Made by a program: the position numbers and the translations under genes
IMG/VR virus record: IMGVR_UViG_3300047362_001163
Coordinates: 1-44,286 of that record
Reading direction: 5' to 3' (one strand)
Source: a virus
DNA: 44,286 nt
Shown: piece after piece, positions 33,984-40,266 of the stretch
How positions within the stretch are numbered: the stretch's first letter is position 1
Layout of the letters: every line of letters starts with the position of its first letter
Notes under the pieces: model-generated
What the model was told of the DNA's origin: nothing
What the model saw: only the letters and a program-made list of their open reading frames with translations
The model's database searches: none

Positions 33984-34625
33984 ATGCCACAAAATAAAGA
34001 AGATATAAAAATGTCACAACCAAACGAAAGTAGCGGTGTACACGTCGAGGGACATATCAAGATATTTGACCCCGAAAGCAAGGAAGTGTTCGTTGATAAA
34101 CGTAATGCAATTCATTACGAAAATATGAGTGAAGCATTGGCTAACACGTTGGCAAACAAATCAACAGGTTTTGTACACGAAATGCATTTTGGTAACGGTG
34201 GAACCAGCGTTGACCAAACAGGAGTAGTAACTTATCTGCCGGCTAATAGCACCGGAGCAAGTGCAGACTTGTATAACCAAACTTATTATAAAGTAGTTGA
34301 TAATAACAGTTCATTGAACTTAGATCCTACACGTAACAAGATTGATGTAATACATACACCTGGATTGGTGTACACCGATATTGTTGTAAGTTGCTTGTTG
34401 GATTACGGTGAACCTAGTGGTCAGCAAGCATTTGACAATACTACTAACTTTGATGACGACTTTGTTTTTGATGAGTTAGGATTAAAAGGATGGAACGGAA
34501 CCGTTGGTGCAGGAAAACTACTAACACACGTGGTATTTCATCCAGTGCAAAAAAGTTTGAACAGACTTATTCAAATCGATTATACGGTGAGAATCCAAAC
34601 TTTAACCAGCTTAGGGACAGTTTGA
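33984..34625 (+). CDS. Probable virion protein downstream of the fibre, 213 aa
   Basis: The product is beta-rich and without signal peptide: HVEGHIKIFDPESKEVFVDK, EALANTLANKSTGFVHEMHF, then VYTDIVVSCLLDYGEPSGQQ, and a conserved-looking end (FVFDELGLKGWNG, LLTHVVFHPVQKSLNRLIQI). I do not know a function. It begins one base after the fibre stop and carries no promoter motif, so it should be made with the fibre; a fibre-adjacent structural or attachment role is inferred. The start is uncertain: ATG at 33984 lacks a ribosome site, whereas ATG at 34011 (MSQPNESSGV) lies after AAGAAG and gives a more natural N terminus of 204 aa. Confidence 0.55.
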   Translation: MPQNKEDIKMSQPNESSGVHVEGHIKIFDPESKEVFVDKRNAIHYENMSEALANTLANKSTGFVHEMHFGNGGTSVDQTGVVTYLPANSTGASADLYNQTYYKVVDNNSSLNLDPTRNKIDVIHTPGLVYTDIVVSCLLDYGEPSGQQAFDNTTNFDDDFVFDELGLKGWNGTVGAGKLLTHVVFHPVQKSLNRLIQIDYTVRIQTLTSLGTV

Positions 34626-34631
34626 TAAATA
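34624..34631 (+). promoter_or_regulatory. GATAAATA late-promoter motif, distal copy
   Basis: An exact octamer overlapping the TGA stop of the preceding gene, 54 bp before the ATG at 34686 and 27 bp before a second identical copy. A 10-bp palindrome AATTCGAATT (34641-34650) lies between the two copies. Confidence 0.5.
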
Positions 34632-34650
34632 ATATCACATAATTCGAATT

Positions 34651-34658
34651 GATAAATA
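34651..34658 (+). promoter_or_regulatory. GATAAATA late-promoter motif of the short fibre, proximal copy
   Basis: An exact octamer in the 60-bp gap, 27 bp before the ATG at 34686, with AGGAGA (34672-34677) between. Its spacing to the start codon equals that of the copies before 751 and 30260. Confidence 0.6.
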
Positions 34659-34685
34659 AGTTTAATATTCCAGGAGATTTCTTAG

Positions 34686-36152
34686 ATGGCCTATACGGTT
34701 AACAAACAAAGCGGCGCAGTTTTAACAACAATTGCAGATGGTACCATTGATACTACAACAGATCTTACACTTATTGGTAAGAACTACAGCGGTTATGGCG
34801 AGCTGCTAAACGAAAACTTCGTCAAACTACTTGAAAATTTTAGTAATACAACTCAGCCAAGTAATCCAATTAGTGGACAACTTTGGTGGGATACTACAAA
34901 CGGTTTGCTTAAAGCATATACCGGTAGTGCATTTAAAGTAATTGGTGGTTCTACAAGTAGCGCCAGCCAGCCAACAAGTGCTGCAGCAGGCGATATGTGG
35001 TTTGACAGTAGCAACCAACAGTTGTACGTTTACAACGGAACTAACTGGGTTCTAGTTGGTCCTAGCTTTACTAGTGTTACTGGTGAATCTGGTGCAATTG
35101 TTTCTACTATAGCAGATAATTTAGGCAGCAATCACGTTGTAGTTAAATTGTTTGTTAATGACACTATTGTTGGTACTGTAAGCAAAGATTCAACGTTTAC
35201 ACCGCAGAGTGCAATTGCAGGATTTGCAACTATTGCACCTGGTATTCAATTAAGCAGTGCAGTTAGCGGAGCAACGTTCAAAGGCGATGCAACCAATGCA
35301 CAAACACTTGATAGCCTAGACAGCACACAGTTCTTGCGTAGCGACACAAATGATACTACAACCGGTATCTTAACTGTTGCAAACGACAGCGGTATTATTA
35401 TTGGTGCCGATAACGACTTAACACTTAGTGTAAGTGGCACAAACACTGTATTGGGCAATGCAACAAGCGACGGAGATATACTACTACGAGTAAACGTAGG
35501 CGGAACTCCGACAACAGCATTAACAGTCGATGGTGCAACTGGCTATGTTGAGATAGAATCAAAACCAGCACTTGCTGATTCTAGTAAAAAAATTGCATCC
35601 ACTGAGTGGGTACTCGAAAATGCAGTTGCATTAGATGGCACCAATGCAATGACTGGAGATCTTTTGCCTAATACTGATAGTGCACACGACATTGGTAGTA
35701 CTACATTTAAGTGGGCAAACGTTTATGCGGAAACACTCAACGGTACTGCAATTGAAGCACTATATGCTGACCTTGCAGAACGGTTTGAAGCAGATGCAGA
35801 ATATTCAGCTGGCACAGTAGTATCATTGGGCGGCAATAAAGAAGTAACAGAAGTCACCGAAGAAGGTAGCGATACTGTATTTGGTGTTGTTAGTGGAAAA
35901 GCAGCGTATTTAATGAATGCACGTGCAGGTAATAACTCCACACACCCAGCAATTGCAATGACAGGACGAGTTCCAGTGCGTGTAGTTGGAACTGTCCTTA
36001 AAGGACAAAGACTAATTTCTAGTAACGTTCCGGGCGTTGCAAGGGCAGCACAATCTAACGAAGTCAATAGCTTTAACGTTATTGGAAGAGCCCTCGAAGA
36101 TAAGTATACAAAAGAAGAAGGCACAGTTTTATCTGTTGTCAAGATTAATTAA
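34686..36152 (+). CDS. Short tail fibre protein, 488 aa
   Basis: The N terminus (QSGAVLTTIADGTIDTTTDL, LIGKNYSGYGELLNENFVKL, ISGQLWWDTTNGLLKAYTG) is the common start of fibre-like proteins of marine T4-like phages, with two SGQLWWDTT/GDMWFDSS units that are typical short adhesin repeats. The middle is beta-rich. The C-terminal part from about residue 355 (AIEALYADLAERFEADAEYS, then FGVVSGKAAYLMN, TGRVPVRVVGTVLKGQRLIS) closely parallels the end of the long fibre at 30260-33982. It has two late-promoter motifs upstream and AGGAGA as ribosome site. It is probably a second receptor-binding or fibre-tip protein; it could also be a whisker-type protein. Confidence 0.78.
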   Translation: MAYTVNKQSGAVLTTIADGTIDTTTDLTLIGKNYSGYGELLNENFVKLLENFSNTTQPSNPISGQLWWDTTNGLLKAYTGSAFKVIGGSTSSASQPTSAAAGDMWFDSSNQQLYVYNGTNWVLVGPSFTSVTGESGAIVSTIADNLGSNHVVVKLFVNDTIVGTVSKDSTFTPQSAIAGFATIAPGIQLSSAVSGATFKGDATNAQTLDSLDSTQFLRSDTNDTTTGILTVANDSGIIIGADNDLTLSVSGTNTVLGNATSDGDILLRVNVGGTPTTALTVDGATGYVEIESKPALADSSKKIASTEWVLENAVALDGTNAMTGDLLPNTDSAHDIGSTTFKWANVYAETLNGTAIEALYADLAERFEADAEYSAGTVVSLGGNKEVTEVTEEGSDTVFGVVSGKAAYLMNARAGNNSTHPAIAMTGRVPVRVVGTVLKGQRLISSNVPGVARAAQSNEVNSFNVIGRALEDKYTKEEGTVLSVVKIN

Positions 36153-36166
36153 AAAAAGGAATTCCG

Positions 36167-37009
36167 ATGGCATACAGTAGTGGCGGATTAATTGAAGCAA
36201 CTGATTATAATGGATTCGTAGCCAGCGTTAACGCTGTCTGGGGCAGCGGCTCAAGCGCAACAGGTTACGGGCAATCAACAACACTAAGCACAGTAGCAGT
36301 ATCTAGCACAGTAACAGCAACACAATGGGCATCATTGATTGCAAGAATCGATAGTATGCGCCAACACCAAAGTGGCGTTACAAGTGGACTTACACAACCA
36401 ACAACAGGCGATACAATTGAGTTTTTGGCTTCGTTGAGCACTCAAATTAGCAACATAACCACAAACAAAGACGACAATAACGTAGGTGTAACTCAATTAG
36501 CAACAGCAAACGCTAGTGGCGGCACAAGCTGGACTAGCAATGCAGTACGCGAGTGCAAATTTACATTCAGCAGCGCAAATGCAATGCGTTATTTTTTCAA
36601 TGCAGGCGGAACAATTACTTGCAACACTATTAGTAGTAGCTTTAGTGGCAACACCAAAAGCAACAACTGGGACACAATTGCAAATGAAACTTCAGCAACC
36701 ATCACTAACAGCATTTTTTGGAATAACTTGAGCACAAGTAACTACACAGTAGATTCAAATACAGGTAGCGGTGCAGATTACGGTAGTAACGTACTTTATT
36801 TACAAGCTCGTCTAAATGCAGCACCAGGTAGTAGCACAGAAATTATTATTCGTGCATACTTTGTTGATGGCGCAGCAGATGGCTTTGATGACGCAGTAAG
36901 CGGAACAGCACGTGTAGATGCTGCAGCTAACGGAGCAAACACCACATATCTTACAAGTACTTGGGGTACACCAACTGCAACTGATAACTTAACAGTCACA
37001 CAATCATAA
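36167..37009 (+). CDS. Probable virion protein, 280 aa, unknown function
   Basis: The product begins MAYSSGGLIEATDYNGFVAS and WGSGSSATGYGQS, contains a helical part with QWASLIARIDSMRQHQSG, and then a beta-rich body of about 150 residues (FTFSSANAMRYFFNAGGTI, SNNWDTIANETSATITNSIF). N-terminal Gly/Ser sequences and a later jelly-roll-like body fit small fibre-associated or head-decoration proteins, but I do not recognise a named family. It follows the short fibre by 14 bases with AAGGAA before the ATG, so it probably belongs to the same late transcript. It is the last gene before the sigma70-type promoter of the accessory operon. Confidence 0.55.
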   Translation: MAYSSGGLIEATDYNGFVASVNAVWGSGSSATGYGQSTTLSTVAVSSTVTATQWASLIARIDSMRQHQSGVTSGLTQPTTGDTIEFLASLSTQISNITTNKDDNNVGVTQLATANASGGTSWTSNAVRECKFTFSSANAMRYFFNAGGTITCNTISSSFSGNTKSNNWDTIANETSATITNSIFWNNLSTSNYTVDSNTGSGADYGSNVLYLQARLNAAPGSSTEIIIRAYFVDGAADGFDDAVSGTARVDAAANGANTTYLTSTWGTPTATDNLTVTQS

Positions 37010-37012
37010 AAC

Positions 37013-37041
37013 TTGACAAACACTTTTAAACGTGTTATCTT
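37013..37041 (+). promoter_or_regulatory. Sigma70-type promoter of the accessory operon
   Basis: TTGACA at 37013-37018, a 17-bp spacer, and TATCTT at 37036-37041: a perfect -35 and a -10 matching four of six positions, with ideal spacing. The ATG of the next gene is at 37047, five bases after the -10, so transcription would begin on or next to the A of ATG. No late octamer lies in this gap. The accessory genes therefore look able to use host polymerase early. Confidence 0.68.
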
Positions 37042-37046
37042 AAACT

Positions 37047-37367
37047 ATGAGCAACGATATAAAACATAAAGTAAAGCTTGCGTGGGAACGCAAGCTTTCT
37101 TATTTAAATTTACAAGAACAATTTCAAAACGAATTAACTTTTGCTTTTGGCGGAGGTATGTGGCGTGCAGATAGAGAAACTATTGCATTCCTCACAGCAT
37201 TTGTAAATATTGAGCAAATGACAGTCGAGGACATTTACTGTGTTCCTAGGCAAGTAAATCCTAACGAACTACTAGAAATCTGCAAACAAAAATATCAATT
37301 TGCGGCCAATAACTGGGCAGCTGAGTATGCTAGATTGTCAAGCATTAGAAAAGCTGACAATGTCTAG
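37047..37367 (+). CDS. Unknown 106-aa protein, first gene of the accessory operon
   Basis: The product is mostly helical and charged (LAWERKLSYLNLQEQFQNEL, FAFGGGMWRADRETIAFLTA, NPNELLEICKQKYQFAANNW). I do not recognise a family; the regular layout and plausible codons suggest a real small protein. There is no Shine-Dalgarno sequence, and the sigma70-type promoter ends five bases before the ATG, so a leaderless message is likely. Codons 9-18 are inside a perfect hairpin (37073-37098). The next in-frame ATG is at residue 38, which would remove the conserved-looking N-terminal half. The gene overlaps the next one by eight bases. Confidence 0.6.
   Translation: MSNDIKHKVKLAWERKLSYLNLQEQFQNELTFAFGGGMWRADRETIAFLTAFVNIEQMTVEDIYCVPRQVNPNELLEICKQKYQFAANNWAAEYARLSSIRKADNV
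37073..37098 (+). terminator. Perfect GNRA-loop hairpin with T-rich tail at the start of the accessory operon
   Basis: AAAGCTTGCGT (37073-37083) pairs perfectly with ACGCAAGCTTT (37088-37098) around a GGGA loop, which fits the GNRA tetraloop class. The stem has an A-tract at its 5' foot and continues as TTTCTTATTT at its 3' foot (37096-37105), the layout of an intrinsic terminator. It lies inside the coding region, about 26 bp after the predicted transcription start. It could end read-through from the late genes or act as an attenuator for the accessory operon. Confidence 0.55.
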
Positions 37368-38160
37368 TGGGGTATTGTTGGTTGCATTTGATAGTGTTAC
37401 AGATCAAGGAAAAATACTTCCTTACACTGAGCTAGCAAAGGTCTGTGCAAATCTTGTAAGAAAACATCTTAAGTTACCAGTTGGTATTGTAAGCGATACT
37501 AAAGTCGAAGGGTTTGACGAACATATAATTGTTAACAAACCTGTAGCTGATACACGACATGTTGCAATTGATCGTGTGCATCAATCATACAATTGGTATA
37601 ACGATTATCGCCGCCAACTTTTTAACTTAACACCATTTAAGAAAACACTGCTCTTGGATGTTGACTATTTTTTACAAACAGATCAATATTTAAAATGTTT
37701 TGAATTTGATGCCCCTTTTCAGATTATTGATCGTGTTTATGATCCAACTAACAGAAAAAGCTTTGACAAATATCTCAATCTTCCTAATCGAACAATACCT
37801 CAGTGCTGGGCAACAGCAATGTATTGGAATCAGGATGCACAAGAATATTTTGATTATGCTAACATGATAGCCGATAATTACAAGTACTATAGCCGAGTAT
37901 TTGGCTTTTCTCATAAGCAGTACCGTAACGATATGGTTTTTAGTATTGTTTCTCATATGATGCCTGCCTATAAAATGCCCTGGCCTATGCATATGACAAC
38001 TGGAGACTGTGCTATAGTTGATGCAAACGAGCACGGAATAAAGTTTCGGTACAGCGATAATATAATAAGAATTAACAATGACATTCATGTATTAAACAAA
38101 AATATAATGTCAGATGACATCTTAGAGTATTTGCAAAATTGGAGTAGTAATGCAAATTAA
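37360..38160 (+). CDS. GT-A glycosyltransferase-like protein, 266 aa
   Basis: The start at 37360 (MSSGVLLVAFDSVTDQ) is preferred over ATG 37300 because the first strand begins there and the gene then overlaps its predecessor by eight bases, a usual coupled arrangement. Features of a GT-A fold: an N-terminal beta-alpha unit with a loop for nucleotide sugar (VGIVSDTKVEG), and a DxD-like metal site in KTLLLDVDYFLQTD. Later helices contain FGFSHKQYRNDMVFSIV. It probably acts in the cytoplasm on sugar transfer, but donor and acceptor cannot be read from sequence. It is similar in plan to the next gene. Confidence 0.55.
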   Translation: MSSGVLLVAFDSVTDQGKILPYTELAKVCANLVRKHLKLPVGIVSDTKVEGFDEHIIVNKPVADTRHVAIDRVHQSYNWYNDYRRQLFNLTPFKKTLLLDVDYFLQTDQYLKCFEFDAPFQIIDRVYDPTNRKSFDKYLNLPNRTIPQCWATAMYWNQDAQEYFDYANMIADNYKYYSRVFGFSHKQYRNDMVFSIVSHMMPAYKMPWPMHMTTGDCAIVDANEHGIKFRYSDNIIRINNDIHVLNKNIMSDDILEYLQNWSSNAN

Positions 38161-39016
38161 TATGGTCAAAGAGTACAGTGGCAATCGCGGATTTGTTACT
38201 ACTGTTGCACATAACGCTCAAGCAGACTATCTTGCACAAGCATACCTGCAAGCATTAAGTATAAAACTTACACAACATAACGAAACTAACTATGCAGTAA
38301 TTGTAGACAAAGAAACTGCCAATAGAATTGAACCCAAGCACGAAAAAATATTTGATTGTATTGTAGTTAATACAGAACCTTGGAGTTTTTCACAAGAATG
38401 GCGTGTTCGAAATCTATCTCCATGGAAGCGCAGTATCAAGCTCGATGCAGACATGTTATTTGTTAATGATATCGGACGTTGGTGGAACAGTTTTGAACAG
38501 TGGAGGGTGTTGTTAACTTCTACTGTAGAAAATTACAAAAACGAAGTTATCACTAGTCGTTGGCATAGAGAATTGTTTGACTTAAATCATTTACCGGATA
38601 TTTACACAGCATTTTATTACTTTAGAGATGGCCCTGAAAGTGCTGAATTCTTTGAACTCTGCGCAGAAATAAGCGATAACTGGGATTGGTTTGCAAATGA
38701 ATTTTTAATTAAAAACGATAATCCCAATCCACGAGATGATGAGATATTTGCTATTGCTGCAGAAATATACGGAATTGAAAAATGCACGTTACCTGGAGCA
38801 GCATATCCGAGATTTGTTCATTTAAAAGAACCGCTAAATAGTTTACCGGCAGGAGAATCATGGCACAATCAATTGCACGTCGAACACAACGACCAGTTAT
38901 GGATCGGTCATTATCCACAGCGCCTGCCTATACATTATACAAGCAAAACATTTGCAACCAACGAGTTAATTAATTACTATGAACAAAACTACAGAAAACT
39001 TATGGAAAGCACTTGA
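38150..39016 (+). CDS. GT-A glycosyltransferase-like protein, 288 aa
   Basis: The N-terminal half follows the GT-A plan: GFVTTVAHNAQADYLAQAYL, NYAVIVDKETANRI, and a DxD-like site in PWKRSIKLDADMLFVND. Then a region with YTAFYYFRDGPESAEFF and PRDDEIFAIAAEIYG, equivalent to the acceptor side, and a C-terminal H-rich stretch (HNQLHVEHNDQLWIGHYPQR). It shares layout with the preceding protein (same order of strand, DxD strand, helical part), although identity is low. The gene overlaps the previous one by 11 bases and the next by 38, so it belongs to one operon. An alternative ATG at 38162 is possible. Confidence 0.58.
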   Translation: MQINMVKEYSGNRGFVTTVAHNAQADYLAQAYLQALSIKLTQHNETNYAVIVDKETANRIEPKHEKIFDCIVVNTEPWSFSQEWRVRNLSPWKRSIKLDADMLFVNDIGRWWNSFEQWRVLLTSTVENYKNEVITSRWHRELFDLNHLPDIYTAFYYFRDGPESAEFFELCAEISDNWDWFANEFLIKNDNPNPRDDEIFAIAAEIYGIEKCTLPGAAYPRFVHLKEPLNSLPAGESWHNQLHVEHNDQLWIGHYPQRLPIHYTSKTFATNELINYYEQNYRKLMEST

Positions 39017-39341
39017 AAATTATATTCCGCCAGTTAACAAAACATTAGTCTGGAAACTGATTTATGATCCCGAAACTGGAAAACCAATAAGTGTTACGAC
39101 CGACGAAACTGATCAACCTTATATTGAAATAAGTCGCAATGAAGCCGATACATATCCGCATCAGGATCCTAGAGTTAGCGTAGTTGATGGAAAGATAGTT
39201 CGTAGAGTAAAAAAATTAAGCTTGCAAGAAATACCTAATAGGCTGCAAGTATTTCCTAATGATAAAGGAAATATTGCAACTGATACATATAATATGTTAC
39301 TGTTAAACAGTAGCGGAAATAATCGGTGGAAATATGACTGA
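38979..39341 (+). CDS. Small unknown protein of the accessory operon, 120 aa
   Basis: An acidic, beta-rich protein: VNKTLVWKLIYDPETGKPIS, DQPYIEISRNEADTYPHQ, DPRVSVVDGKIVRRVKK, then LQEIPNRLQVFPNDKGNIAT. The pattern YDPETGK, YIEIS and RVxVxDGKIVR suggests a compact beta-hairpin domain. No enzyme motif, signal peptide or Cys is present. It overlaps both neighbours (38 bases before, 8 after), so it is firmly within the operon between two glycosyltransferase-like genes. It could be a scaffold, a partner, or a substrate of the radical SAM proteins; nothing in the sequence decides. Confidence 0.6.
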   Translation: MNKTTENLWKALENYIPPVNKTLVWKLIYDPETGKPISVTTDETDQPYIEISRNEADTYPHQDPRVSVVDGKIVRRVKKLSLQEIPNRLQVFPNDKGNIATDTYNMLLLNSSGNNRWKYD

Positions 39342-40266
39342 ACAATTAATTGATGTTGCAGAATTGGACTGCATTTACTTAACATACGATGAGCCTAAGT
39401 ACGAAGAATTCTGGGCAGTAATTAGTGCACAATTACCGTGGGCAAAACACGTACATGGTGTAAAGGGTAGCGATGCTGCACATAAAGCAGCCGCAGAGGC
39501 CAGCGACACGGATAGATTTGTATTAATTGACGGCGATAATTTGCCAGACTGGAACTTTTTTAATCAAGTCTTGCGTATCGATAGCAACAACCAAAATGCA
39601 GTATTTAGATGGCGAGCAAAAAATTCTGTCAATGGATTAAGTTACGGCAACGGCGGCCTAAGTTGTTGGACAAAAGACTTTATAATGAATATGCAAACGC
39701 ACGAAGCAAGCAACGGCACCGACGAAAACAATGTTGAGTTTTGTTTTGATCCCTTATACTGGGCAATGCACGACACTTGGAGTACTACATACCCAAATGG
39801 TAGTGCTAAACATGCATGGCGTGCCGGATTTCGAGAAGGTGTAAAAATGTGCTTAGATAGAGGCACAAAACCTACACTGGCTGAGTTTGAGAAGCGAGTA
39901 CATGCGCAAAACATGAATCATCTTGTGGTTTGGCAAACAGTGGGTGCAGATGCAGAGTTTGGGCACTGGGCAATCTATGGTGCACGTTTAGGAACATATT
40001 TAACAATGTTAGAAGGTTGGGACCATACAAAAGTACAAGACTTTGATGCACTCGAAAAGTTATGGGATCAACAGAAAGATGTTACGCCAGAGGAAGACAG
40101 CAAAGACATTGGAAAAGAATTAAAAAGAAAGTTAGCTTTGCCAATTGTTGATATGGACGCAGACTCAAGCAGATTTTTTAAGAAATATCAGCACCGCCGA
40201 CCTAACTTGGATGTTATGCTAAGGGAAGGTTTCGAGAAAAAGTTCATCAAGGAAAATGAAGAATGA
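39334..40266 (+). CDS. Glycosyltransferase-like protein, 310 aa
   Basis: The N terminus has a Rossmann-like plan: DCIYLTYDEPKYEEFWAVI, LPWAKHVHGVKGSDAAHKAA, TDRFVLIDGDNLPDWNFF, with DGDN in the position of a GT-A DxD metal site. A second part has VFRWRAKNSVNGLSYGNGG and FCFDPLYWAMHDTWST. The C-terminal 70 residues are charged and helical (WDQQKDVTPEEDSKDIGKEL). I recognise the overall type as one met in marine T4-like phages, but a defined reaction is not known to me. It overlaps the next gene as ATGA, typical of translational coupling. A non-enzymatic sugar-binding role is also possible. Confidence 0.5.
   Translation: MTEQLIDVAELDCIYLTYDEPKYEEFWAVISAQLPWAKHVHGVKGSDAAHKAAAEASDTDRFVLIDGDNLPDWNFFNQVLRIDSNNQNAVFRWRAKNSVNGLSYGNGGLSCWTKDFIMNMQTHEASNGTDENNVEFCFDPLYWAMHDTWSTTYPNGSAKHAWRAGFREGVKMCLDRGTKPTLAEFEKRVHAQNMNHLVVWQTVGADAEFGHWAIYGARLGTYLTMLEGWDHTKVQDFDALEKLWDQQKDVTPEEDSKDIGKELKRKLALPIVDMDADSSRFFKKYQHRRPNLDVMLREGFEKKFIKENEE

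Noticed and set aside
37300-37359. Longer start for the first glycosyltransferase-like gene (ATG 37300)
   Set aside because: The extra 20 residues overlap the preceding gene over 68 bases and do not look like part of the fold; ATG 37360 gives a normal start with an eight-base overlap.
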